Shown here: one piece after another, positions 1 to 5,187 of the stretch
How positions within the stretch are numbered: position 1 is the first letter of the stretch
How the letters are laid out: every line of letters starts with the position of its first letter
The notes under the pieces: generated by a model
The model's input: the letters and a program-made list of their open reading frames with translations, nothing else
Database searches by the model: none
Told to the model about the DNA's origin: nothing
Made by a program: the position numbers and the translations under genes
Assembly: GCA_030616195.1 (NCBI GenBank)
Contig: JAUWXW010000143.1
Coordinates: 1-5,252, forward strand
Direction of reading: 5' to 3'
From: Chloroflexota bacterium
Lineage (GTDB): Bacteria; Chloroflexota; Dehalococcoidia; RBG-13-53-26
DNA length: 5,252 nt

Positions 1-1249
1 GTGGAACACCTTCAACCTCCAGGGTGACCACGTACCTGCCCCCTTTGGCGTAAACGTGAGACGGATTCATTTCGGTGCTGGTGTCTCCATCGCCGAAATC
101 CCACGAGTAGTCGGTGATATCGCCGGTAGACAGGCTGGTGAAGCAAAGAGTCTCCTCTTCCACACTTGCGCTGAAGTTGGCCTGTGGCGCTGCTGGGTCG
201 TCGCTTCTGGCTACCGCCCAGTCCTTTATCTCTACTTTGCCTGGTCCTTCAGTTTGCTTAAGCTCGAATTCTCCCAGCTCGCCGCCAGTGATGTCCCCAT
301 CCTCATCGACCGTCACCGTGAGCTCGGCTACATACTTCGTTTCTGTGTCATCCTCCAGTTCATAAGGGTCGACTAACTTATCTTGTGTTTCTGTAAAGAC
401 ATTTTGCCCTTCGACGTAACCCTCCACCTCTACATTTGCATTACCATCATCCTTGCCATAGAGGACGACATAGTATGTCTTCTCCCCCTCCTCCTCAGGG
501 ACCGGAACTACCATGAACTGGGGCTCTGCCTGTGCGCCGGTGGTGGTTGCCCGGGGGATTTGATTGACCACCACGCCCGGTGGTAACACTCCGGCACTCC
601 TTTCCTGAGGCCAGTCGACAACCAGTGCCCAGGCAGGACCCTCGATGGTGACCTCCAGCCTGTTCTTCGGCGGAGGGACGGGCTCCGGATCTTCCGGTGC
701 TTGACCCATCTCGATTAGACTTTGCATAAAGGCCTCTACTATTTGTGTTACCCCTTGGGCAGTAACCTCTATAGTTCCTTCAAAGCAAGCCGCTATGGTA
801 TCACCGATCCGTTCCACCACGGTCTCTACAAGGGTGCCCCGCACTACCGCCCCTGCTGAGGGAGTTTCCAACTCAAAGTCAGTGAGGGGGCCGACCAGCT
901 TCTTTATGCCACTCCAGGTCCTGCCTACCTCTTGCCATACCGTTATAGCGGTGTCGGTCAGCTCCTTGATAGAGATCTCGGTGTTTGGCTCGAGTTCCAC
1001 CGTACTCCCATCTTCGAAGGTAACCAAAGCCCAGGAATCATTCCCGGTCCTAACGCTGTCTCCTTCTTCAATGACGACTGTTCCAGTGATCTTTTCCTCA
1101 GATAGATAAACCTGGTCTCCAGATAGAACAGTGAGAGTGCTAGCCCCAGCCAGGGCTGGCTCCGGAGGCGATATCCTTTCCTGGACAACCAGGCCTATCA
1201 CAGCAAGCACTAAGATACCCACTATTATTAACATCCCCTTCTTTAACAT
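1..1249 (-). CDS. FecR-domain and PKD-domain surface protein (3' end outside window)
   Basis: The minus strand is open from an ATG at 1249 to the window edge: 416 codons with no stop, so the gene is truncated by the window. Residues 6-22 form a hydrophobic segment after a short KK start, read as a signal peptide or membrane anchor. Residues about 57-166 match a FecR domain: EEGDSVRTGNDSWALV, then FEDGSTVELEPNT, then a TPSAGAVVRGT segment and a final FEGTIEV strand. A proline/acidic linker follows near 180-195, then a beta-rich region of unknown type (about 195-350). Residues about 355-416 are a PKD domain with WDFGDG (383-388), NPSHVY and GGRYVVTLEV. FecR domains occur in iron-signalling anti-sigma regulators and also in many extracellular proteins; no cytoplasmic sigma-binding part is present here, so an exported structural or sensor role is more likely. 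The start is supported by AGGAGGG (1254-1260) 4 bases upstream. A second in-frame ATG at codon 6 is less well placed. Confidence 0.88.
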   Translation of the reverse strand, partial: MLKKGMLIIVGILVLAVIGLVVQERISPPEPALAGASTLTVLSGDQVYLSEEKITGTVVIEEGDSVRTGNDSWALVTFEDGSTVELEPNTEISIKELTDTAITVWQEVGRTWSGIKKLVGPLTDFELETPSAGAVVRGTLVETVVERIGDTIAACFEGTIEVTAQGVTQIVEAFMQSLIEMGQAPEDPEPVPPPKNRLEVTIEGPAWALVVDWPQERSAGVLPPGVVVNQIPRATTTGAQAEPQFMVVPVPEEEGEKTYYVVLYGKDDGNANVEVEGYVEGQNVFTETQDKLVDPYELEDDTETKYVAELTVTVDEDGDITGGELGEFELKQTEGPGKVEIKDWAVARSDDPAAPQANFSASVEEETLCFTSLSTGDITDYSWDFGDGDTSTEMNPSHVYAKGGRYVVTLEVEGVP

Positions 1250-1253
1250 AATA

Positions 1254-1260
1254 CCCTCCT
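1254..1260 (-). promoter_or_regulatory. Ribosome binding site of the FecR/PKD gene
   Basis: On the minus strand AGGAGGG lies 4 bases before the ATG at 1249. It pairs fully with the CCTCCTTT tail of the 16S rRNA at the other end of the window and decides the start codon. Confidence 0.8.
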
Positions 1261-1324
1261 GCCAAGCTCTTTCAAGGGTTTCTCATACTGTAGGGCATGG
1301 TCTCTGTTTTGCCCCCAAACGGTA

Positions 1325-1347
1325 AAAAGCTCTCACTCGAAAAGCTC
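1325..1347. repeat. Short direct repeat AAAAGCTC, 15-bp period
   Basis: AAAAGCTC occurs at 1325-1332 and again at 1340-1347, a 15-bp period, inside the predicted untranslated leader of the FecR gene. It could be a protein site or chance. No known riboswitch was recognised in this leader. Confidence 0.3.
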
Positions 1348-1382
1348 CCCTCCACTTCTAAAACCACGCTCTTTGAGAACGA

Positions 1383-1397
1383 AACATAGGCTATGTT
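1383..1397. promoter_or_regulatory. Palindromic operator candidate over the FecR-gene -10 element
   Basis: AACATAG and CTATGTT form a perfect 7+7 inverted repeat around a single central G. The right arm overlaps the -10 hexamer and the left arm covers the predicted transcription start of the minus-strand promoter. This is the usual position for a repressor operator. The binding protein is unknown; the MarR-family protein encoded at 3658-4152 is one possibility in the window but nothing ties it to this site. Confidence 0.4.
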
Positions 1398-1421
1398 AAA
1401 CTAGGTGGGGGTAGTTGTCAA
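1393..1421 (-). promoter_or_regulatory. Sigma-70-type promoter of the FecR/PKD gene
   Basis: Reading the minus strand, a perfect -35 hexamer TTGACA (1421-1416) is followed after 17 bases by TAACAT (1398-1393), which matches 4 of 6 bases of the -10 consensus. Transcription would begin near 1386, giving a leader of about 137 bases before the ATG at 1249. The spacing and perfect -35 make this the best promoter candidate in the divergent region. No other minus-strand gene nearby could use it. Confidence 0.6.
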
Positions 1422-1502
1422 CAATCCAAATTACACCGCAATGCGTGGATACGGAATCAAGAGGCCCACCGACTGGACTGGCTCCAGTGAGTCCAAGTCT
1501 TA

Positions 1503-1531
1503 TTGGCAGGCCTAAGGTGCGGCATTATTTT
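1503..1531 (+). promoter_or_regulatory. Promoter candidate for the GalT gene with a very short leader
   Basis: TTGGCA (1503-1508, 5 of 6 matches to the -35 consensus) is followed by 17 bases and TATTTT (1526-1531, 4 of 6 matches to the -10). Transcription would start near 1538, about 11 bases before the only usable ATG at 1549. No Shine-Dalgarno sequence lies in those bases, so the message would be almost leaderless. Confidence 0.4.
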
Positions 1532-1548
1532 CGGTCTCGGTAGCCTAT

Positions 1549-2586
1549 ATGGAATTCCCCAAAGTTGTCATAACCTCGGAGTTGCTCAGGCCGCCGCTCT
1601 TTGAGCGGGATGTCCACGCTGTAGAGTGTAGACAAGATCCTCTGACGGGTGTGCCTTGCCGGATAAATGTTAGAAGGACTACAAGACTCAAGCAAGGTGC
1701 AGCCAAATTTGATGTGAGCGAAATAGCCGGCAATCCGCAGGACTGTCCCTTCTGTCTTCAGAATATTGAACAGGCTACGCCTTTGTTCGCAGTGGGCCTT
1801 TGCCCTGAGGGCAGGATTAAGAGGGGGGAGTGCTATCTGTTTCCTAACCTTTTTCCTCTGGCTGAGTATCACGCTGCCGCAACACTAACGTCCAGGCATT
1901 TTCTGGATTTGGATCAATTTCGGGTCGAGATGGTAATTGACAATATGATAGCCACCAGACAATATCTGGCGGCGGTCTACCACCGGAACAAAGAAGCCAG
2001 GTACCCAATATACCTGTGGAACCATCTATCACCCAGTGCAGCCAGTATGATTCATCCCCACACTCAAATACTGGTGGATAGAAGACCTACCCCATACCAG
2101 CAAAGTCTTCTGGAGAGCAGCCGGGAGTACTTCGCCAAAACGGGAAGTAGTTTTTGGCAGGACATAGTTAAGGAAGAGAAAAGGAGAGGGGAAAGGTATA
2201 TAGGGGAGAAGAATTCTGTAGCTGTTGTTGCTAGCTATGCGCCTCAAGGCAATCGAGAAATACAGATCATATTCAGAGAAACAAGTAACTTGGTGGAGTT
2301 GAGTGAGCCAGAGATAGCTGACTTTGCCTGTTGCCTTGTCAAATTGCTGCGCGGGTACAACCAAATGGGTGTTAACTCCTTTAACCTGTCTACCTTCTCG
2401 GCACCTCTGGGGGAAAGATTGGATTACTACTCTTTGCATGCTAAACTCATCTCGAGACCGGTATTGCAGCCCTTTTATCGCAACGACACCGGTATTCTGG
2501 AAAGATTCCATCATGAAGCTGACATCGAGGTGAGACCGGAGGGCGTTGCGGAAACAATGAGGGTCTTCTTCGAAGATAAGGTGTAA
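1549..2586 (+). CDS. galT: Galactose-1-phosphate uridylyltransferase-like protein (HIT superfamily)
   Basis: This 345-residue cytoplasmic protein has the GalT plan of two HIT-type halves. Visible landmarks are CPFC at 66-69 (the metal-binding cysteine pair of GalT), NLFPLAEYH at 100-108, and WNH..PSAASMIHPHTQ ending in HPHTQ at 169-173. By alignment with E. coli GalT (HPHGQ), His171 would be the nucleophile that carries the UMP group and Gln173 the conserved glutamine. A C-terminal half with His297 and HHEADIEVRPEGVAETMR (321-338) fits the second domain. Family members transfer UMP or AMP between nucleotide sugars and sugar phosphates (Leloir pathway) or act as related phosphorylases. No galK or galE is beside it, so the real substrate is open. 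A stop at 1513-1515 and lack of other start codons fix the start at 1549, despite no ribosome binding site. Confidence 0.85.
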   Translation: MEFPKVVITSELLRPPLFERDVHAVECRQDPLTGVPCRINVRRTTRLKQGAAKFDVSEIAGNPQDCPFCLQNIEQATPLFAVGLCPEGRIKRGECYLFPNLFPLAEYHAAATLTSRHFLDLDQFRVEMVIDNMIATRQYLAAVYHRNKEARYPIYLWNHLSPSAASMIHPHTQILVDRRPTPYQQSLLESSREYFAKTGSSFWQDIVKEEKRRGERYIGEKNSVAVVASYAPQGNREIQIIFRETSNLVELSEPEIADFACCLVKLLRGYNQMGVNSFNLSTFSAPLGERLDYYSLHAKLISRPVLQPFYRNDTGILERFHHEADIEVRPEGVAETMRVFFEDKV

Positions 2587-2590
2587 GTAT

Positions 2591-2637
2591 ACCAGCCGGA
2601 CTGGACCGGTGCATGTCTTTGAACATGCTGAGCTGGT
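2591..2637 (+). other. Nested inverted repeats downstream of galT (possible RNA structure)
   Basis: Outer arms ACCAGC (2591-2596) and GCTGGT (2632-2637) enclose a perfect hairpin GCATGT-CTTTGA-ACATGC (2611-2628) and a smaller CCGG/CCGG pair (2596-2609). Together they could fold as a three-way junction right after the galT stop. No T-run follows, so it is not a standard intrinsic terminator. It may protect the galT mRNA end or be a partial terminator. Confidence 0.3.
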
Positions 2638-2689
2638 TGCTGGGGGTCATGAAGTTGAGAAGGGGTTCCCAAAAGAGGAGTCTTAGCCG

Positions 2690-2977
2690 TTGAGCATGAG
2701 GGCGTATCGAATAGGCTTTGGAAGAAATCTACGAAGAACGAGACGTGAACGTCTGCTCGGCTGGCTAGTTTGGCCCGCAGCCATATTAGCCATCCCTGTG
2801 TTCCTTCTTTTTGCCCTGCTGCTGGTGACGTTTCTGTTGGTTCTTTCCCTGCTCACTCTCTTTAGACTCTGGAGAGCCTTTAGGCGATTGAGAAAGGCCA
2901 GCAAAGAAGAAGTTGAAGTTATTGAAGCTGAGTACTGGGTCAGGGAGGAAGACGACAAAGGACAATCAACTGGATGA
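2690..2977 (+). CDS. Small basic membrane protein, function unknown
   Basis: The family is not recognised. The 95-residue product begins with an Arg-rich stretch (residues 4-21), continues with a hydrophobic block at about 22-58, and then a second basic patch (RLWRAFRRLRKA, 59-70) and an acidic tail with EVEVIEAEYWVREED. At 37 residues the hydrophobic block could be one long helix or a tight two-helix hairpin around Pro36. Positive charge on both sides favours a hairpin with both ends inside the cell. The TTG at 2690 is preferred because AGAGGAG (2674-2680) lies 9 bases before it; the ATG at 2696 would be 15 bases away. It lies 103 bases after galT and 56 bases before the next gene in the same direction. 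It could belong to the galT or the nickel-protein transcript. Confidence 0.65.
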   Translation: MSMRAYRIGFGRNLRRTRRERLLGWLVWPAAILAIPVFLLFALLLVTFLLVLSLLTLFRLWRAFRRLRKASKEEVEVIEAEYWVREEDDKGQSTG

Positions 2978-3022
2978 AGTCACGGACTTAGGGAATGGAG
3001 TCTGTGGCGGTCTCTGGATCAT

Positions 3023-3028
3023 AGGAGG
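3023..3028 (+). promoter_or_regulatory. Ribosome binding site of the HxxxHxxxH protein
   Basis: A perfect AGGAGG sits 5 bases before the ATG at 3034, which supports this small reading frame as a real gene. Confidence 0.7.
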
Positions 3029-3033
3029 CTTAT

Positions 3034-3243
3034 ATGGATGATGAAAAAGATAGGCTTAAGATCCTGTTGAGTCACTGGGTGGAACATAATAGTGGGCACG
3101 CTAAGGAATTCAGGGAGTGGGCGGAGAAAGCCAGGAAGGTGGGGCAGACTACGGTCTGCGAGGATATAATGCAGGCAGCTCAACAGATGGACAAGGGGAA
3201 TGAATTCTTGCTGGCCGCCTTGGGAAGGCTAAAGGAGGCATAA
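3034..3243 (+). CDS. Small helical protein with an HxxxHxxxH array, paired with CooT
   Basis: The 69-residue product is almost entirely predicted helix, in two segments (about 4-36 and 40-68) joined near Gly37. The first helix carries His14, His18 and His22 spaced i, i+4, i+8, with Glu17 and Glu25 nearby, so the three imidazoles would lie on one face and could bind a metal ion. Cys42 opens the second helix. I recall similar LLSHWVEHNxxHAxEFxxWA proteins as uncharacterised small proteins next to CooT genes, but cannot confirm that here. The gene ends in TAA directly before the CooT ATG, and the ribosome binding site for CooT lies within its last codons, so the two are translated together. A role in nickel or other metal handling is an inference from the histidines and the neighbour. 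Confidence 0.8.
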   Translation: MDDEKDRLKILLSHWVEHNSGHAKEFREWAEKARKVGQTTVCEDIMQAAQQMDKGNEFLLAALGRLKEA

Positions 3244-3435
3244 ATGTGTCTGGCGAAGGCGTTCTTGAAGGACAATGATGAGAGGGAACTTGTTCTCGAA
3301 GACGTAGCGCTCATAGAGATCGATGATGAGACCTTGCGCTTGTCGACAATCTTTGGCGAGCAAAAGGAGATACAGGGGGTCATCAAGGAAGTCAATTTCG
3401 AGGATTCGAGCGTCATTCTAGCAAGACCAAGCTGA
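3244..3435 (+). CDS. cooT: CooT-family nickel-binding protein
   Basis: The 63-residue protein begins Met-Cys-Leu, the hallmark of CooT, where Cys2 is the nickel ligand. It continues with the family pattern: VLEDVALIEIDD (residues 17-28), LRLSTIFGEQKEIQGVIKEVNFEDSSVIL (split here as strands at 31-36, the FGE turn at 37-39 and the C-terminal strands at 43-59). The length matches the family (about 60-70 residues). In Rhodospirillum rubrum CooT is a homodimer binding one Ni(II) for maturation of CO dehydrogenase; here no CODH gene is visible, so its client is unknown. The ATG follows the upstream TAA with no gap, and AAAGGAGG (3231-3238) lies 5 bases ahead. Co-translation with the HxxxHxxxH protein is very likely. 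Confidence 0.88.
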   Translation: MCLAKAFLKDNDERELVLEDVALIEIDDETLRLSTIFGEQKEIQGVIKEVNFEDSSVILARPS

Positions 3436-3542
3436 TCAGGCGGGAAATGAGTTGCCTTCGGAGCCTGGTTATTGGCCTTGAAAGACACGTCGAGGGGAGA
3501 ACACAACTTTGACGCTGACCTGAGGCGCCTGGGTATTCTCGG

Positions 3543-3563
3543 CCATTGTGTCTCCTGCAATGG
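3543..3563 (+). other. Small inverted repeat between cooT and marR
   Basis: CCATTG (3543-3548) and CAATGG (3558-3563) can pair around a 9-base loop. No T-run follows. The 222 bases between cooT and the MarR gene hold no convincing gene; the only other thing seen is the promoter candidate just before marR. Confidence 0.25.
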
Positions 3564-3599
3564 TTGATGACTCCTGGTTTCCGACTTGGAGGCAACAAA

Positions 3600-3643
3600 T
3601 TGCGCCTGGAAGAACCATGTCGTATCATATAAGTATACATAAA
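3600..3643 (+). promoter_or_regulatory. AT-rich promoter/operator candidate upstream of the MarR gene
   Basis: TTGCGC (3600-3605) lies 17 bases before TATCAT (3623-3628, 5 of 6 matches to the -10 consensus). TATAAG (3628-3633) is an alternative -10. The stretch from 3623 to 3643 is strikingly AT-rich, with GTAT and ATAC arms (3622-3625 and 3635-3638) as a loose dyad. MarR proteins often bind AT-rich dyads over their own promoter, so autoregulation is plausible. The -35 is weak. Confidence 0.35.
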
Positions 3644-3657
3644 CAGATGAGATTGTG

Positions 3658-4152
3658 ATGGCTGGAACTAAAGGCAAAGCTAAACTTCATACGGATGCTG
3701 ACCAGGACTTCGAACTGTGGGCCCTGCTGCACCAGACTCGTGATGCGGTAGCCAGGGCTAGGGAGAATGAGCTAAGGCGGGCTGATATCTCGATGATAAA
3801 GGCTGCGGTTCTGTTCTTTGTGAAGAATGTGGATGGACCGGCAACTCCTGCAAAGATATCGCGATATCTGTTTCGGGAACCTCACACCATATCCGGGCTG
3901 CTGGATCGTATGGAGAGTCAAGACCTGGTGCGAAGGGTGCACGATCTGCAAAGAAAGAACCTGGTGAGAATCGAAGTGACGGAAAAGGGTGAGGAGCTTT
4001 ACCGTAAGTCAAGGGAGAGGCGGAAGATAATTAGCAAGATCATGTCCACCCTGTCAGAGGAAGAGCACGCCAATCTCAGATCATATCTCGAGAGGCTGCG
4101 GAACAAGGCGCTTAAAGAAATTGGAGTGAAGACCGGCTTGCCCTTCCCCTGA
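3658..4152 (+). CDS. MarR-family transcriptional regulator
   Basis: The 164-residue product has the MarR winged-helix plan. Helices at about 18-57 would form part of the dimer interface. The helix-turn-helix runs from about 62 (ATPAKISRYL) through the recognition helix EPHTISGLLDRMESQDLV (74-91). The wing contains DLQRKNLVRIEVTEKGEEL (96-114), corresponding to the usual DxRxxxVxLTxxG motif. A charged C-terminal helix pair (about 118-155) completes the fold. Such proteins are dimeric repressors or activators released by small ligands or oxidation; there are no cysteines here, which argues against a thiol switch. The ATG at 3658 is preferred over the GTG at 3655: AGATGAG (3645-3651) is 6 bases ahead, though weak. 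The target genes are unknown; cooT lies upstream on the same strand and the Rpe-like gene is convergent. Confidence 0.9.
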   Translation: MAGTKGKAKLHTDADQDFELWALLHQTRDAVARARENELRRADISMIKAAVLFFVKNVDGPATPAKISRYLFREPHTISGLLDRMESQDLVRRVHDLQRKNLVRIEVTEKGEELYRKSRERRKIISKIMSTLSEEEHANLRSYLERLRNKALKEIGVKTGLPFP

Positions 4153-4181
4153 TACAGGGGGACACCATCGCCGTTACATGC

Positions 4182-4847
4182 TTACCTGTCCCGCTGCCGT
4201 GAGCCCTCACGGGCCAGCGCCTGAAGATGACGGAAGCTCTCAGCAGGATCCGGCTGCAAGGATATGGCACTGCCCACATAGATGACGTCAACCCCAAGTC
4301 GGGCAATCTGGGAAATGTTGCCTTCCTTTATGCCTCCATCTACGCCTATTTCGGCCTCGGGCCGCGCGCCGCGGAATTCGATCACGTTATCAAGGACTTC
4401 GGGTAGGAACTGGCTGCCGTAGAATCCGGGGTGGACTGTCAGGAAGAGCACACTGTCTACCTCACCGGCCAGGGGAAGGATGGCGGAGACGGGAGTGTCG
4501 GGATTGATGGCTAACCCTACCTCCAGACCAAGGCCTCTTGCCTGAGAGATGACTGCTTGGGGTGAAGAGGTGGCCTCAAGGTGAAAGACCACTTTCTGTG
4601 CTCCCGCTTGTCGGAAGCTTTCCAGGTGCTCCTCCGGGTGCAGTACCATCAGGTGGGCCTCCCAGTTCAGCTTCATGGGGAGAGCGGCCAGGTGCTCACA
4701 GGTTACGCTCCGTGAAGGCACGAATTGACCGTCCATGATGTCAAACTGCACGTAGTTGGTGAAGCTTTCTGTCTGGCGCACCAGGGCCTCAAGGGTTTTG
4801 GGGTCTTCGGTGAGTAGGGCGGGCACTACTTGACTGAGTCTGGTCAT
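4182..4847 (-). CDS. rpe: Ribulose-phosphate 3-epimerase family TIM-barrel protein, altered metal site
   Basis: The 221-residue protein follows the Rpe fold throughout: VPALLTEDP (8-16), FDIMDGQFVPS (35-45), EAHLMV (63-68), AGAQKVVFHLEA (81-92), LAINPDTPV (112-120), VHPGFYGSQF (138-147), GVDGGIKEGNI (168-178) and VIYVGSAI (188-195). Rpe interconverts ribulose 5-phosphate and xylulose 5-phosphate in the pentose phosphate and Calvin routes. The usual ligands Asp36, His65 and Asp170 are present, but the first histidine of the HxD motif is Gln34, and the early conserved serine (PSIL) is Ala10. The phosphate loop after VHPGF also differs. It may be a divergent epimerase or a relative with another sugar-phosphate substrate. 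The start at ATG 4847 has GAGAG 5 bases upstream; GTG at 4850 is possible. It converges on marR with a 29-base gap, and lies downstream of tRNA-Ile. Confidence 0.82.
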   Translation of the reverse strand: MTRLSQVVPALLTEDPKTLEALVRQTESFTNYVQFDIMDGQFVPSRSVTCEHLAALPMKLNWEAHLMVLHPEEHLESFRQAGAQKVVFHLEATSSPQAVISQARGLGLEVGLAINPDTPVSAILPLAGEVDSVLFLTVHPGFYGSQFLPEVLDNVIEFRGARPEAEIGVDGGIKEGNISQIARLGVDVIYVGSAISLQPDPAESFRHLQALAREGSRQRDR

Positions 4848-4872
4848 CACATCTCTCGTAGCAGCACTGGTG

Positions 4873-4900
4873 CCGGGGCACCATCAACAAAGTGCCCCGG
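4873..4900 (-). promoter_or_regulatory. GC-rich hairpin in the Rpe-gene leader
   Basis: CCGGGGCAC (4873-4881) and GTGCCCCGG (4892-4900) form a perfect 9-bp stem with a 10-base loop, ending about 25 bases before the start codon of the minus-strand Rpe-like gene. No T-run follows on either strand, so it is not a typical terminator. It may affect mRNA stability, translation or transcript processing. Confidence 0.5.
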
Positions 4901-4906
4901 GGCATC

Positions 4907-4938
4907 GACAGCGAATTCGGCTGGGTCGCTGTCAGCCG
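4907..4938 (-). promoter_or_regulatory. Two interlocking inverted repeats in the tRNA-Ile to rpe spacer
   Basis: One pair is GACAGCG (4907-4913) with CGCTGTC (4927-4933). The other is CGGCTG (4918-4923) with CAGCCG (4933-4938). The arms interleave in order a-b-a'-b', so they can form alternative hairpins or a pseudoknot but not two simple hairpins. The 140 bases between tRNA-Ile and rpe contain no clear promoter or gene. Confidence 0.35.
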
Positions 4939-4989
4939 CGATATGCTCTAGTATTAGAACAGCTTTGGTTGCAGTTCCTCAGAATATGA

Positions 4990-5066
4990 TGGTGGGCGAT
5001 GGTGGACTCGAACCACCGACCCCAGTCTTATCAGGACTGTGCTCTAACCTGCTGAGCTAATCGCCC
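4990..5066 (-). tRNA. tRNA-Ile (anticodon GAU)
   Basis: The minus strand folds as a complete 77-base tRNA. The acceptor stem is GGGCGAT with ATCGCCC, the D arm GCTC/GAGC, the anticodon arm CAGTC-CTGATAA-GACTG with anticodon GAT at 5032-5030, a 5-base variable region, and the T arm GGTGG-TTCGAGT-CCACC. The discriminator base is A and the CCA end is encoded (4992-4990). tRNA-Ile(GAU) is the tRNA usually found between 16S and 23S rRNA genes, and it reads ATC and ATT codons. Here it follows 16S on the same strand but no 23S gene comes after it; the next gene is the Rpe-like one. Confidence 0.97.
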
Positions 5067-5075
5067 GCTGGCGTA

Positions 5076-5105
5076 AGTATAGATAGTGACAAAAGCGGCT
5101 GTCAA
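5076..5105 (-). promoter_or_regulatory. Promoter candidate of tRNA-Ile
   Basis: On the minus strand a perfect TTGACA (5105-5100) is followed by 18 bases and TATACT (5081-5076, 5 of 6 matches to the -10 consensus). The predicted start near 5069 lies only a few bases before the tRNA 5' end at 5066. This suggests that tRNA-Ile is transcribed on its own and not only by read-through from 16S. Confidence 0.6.
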
Positions 5106-5142
5106 GGACACAAAAAAGCACCTTAACCTCTGGATAGCGGAA

Positions 5143-5167
5143 GGAAGTTTGGTAAAAGCAAACTTCC
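5143..5167 (-). other. Perfect hairpin in the 16S-tRNA spacer
   Basis: GGAAGTTTG (5143-5151) and CAAACTTCC (5159-5167) form a 9-bp stem with a 7-base loop. It lies 43 bases past the 16S end. There is no T-run directly after it on the minus strand; a TTTTTT (5116-5111) comes 26 bases later. It may be a processing site for pre-16S RNA or part of a weak terminator. Confidence 0.45.
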
Positions 5168-5187
5168 CGTAGACCGGAAAGACCGAC

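Noticed and set aside
795..1109. 104-codon plus-strand reading frame
   Set aside because: It is the Ser/Thr/Val-rich shadow of the FecR domain encoded on the minus strand.
1250..1386. Riboswitch in the FecR-gene leader
   Set aside because: I compared it by eye with c-di-GMP and other common classes and saw no conserved core; only short direct repeats were found.
2029..2514. 161-codon minus-strand reading frame inside galT
   Set aside because: It lies fully opposite the GalT gene, whose motifs are clear, and its product shows no recognisable pattern.
3447..3566. Short frames between cooT and marR, one ending HCVSCNG
   Set aside because: At most about 30-40 codons, with no ribosome binding site or family match; the CxxC is not enough to claim a gene.
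3180..3677. 165-codon minus-strand reading frame across cooT
   Set aside because: It is antisense to two well-supported genes, rich in Ser/Thr as expected of a shadow frame, has no domain signature and no good ribosome binding site.
4853..4989. Promoter or relic of 23S rRNA between tRNA-Ile and rpe
   Set aside because: TAATAC on the minus strand has no fitting -35 at 16-18 bases, and no 23S 5'-end sequence is recognisable.
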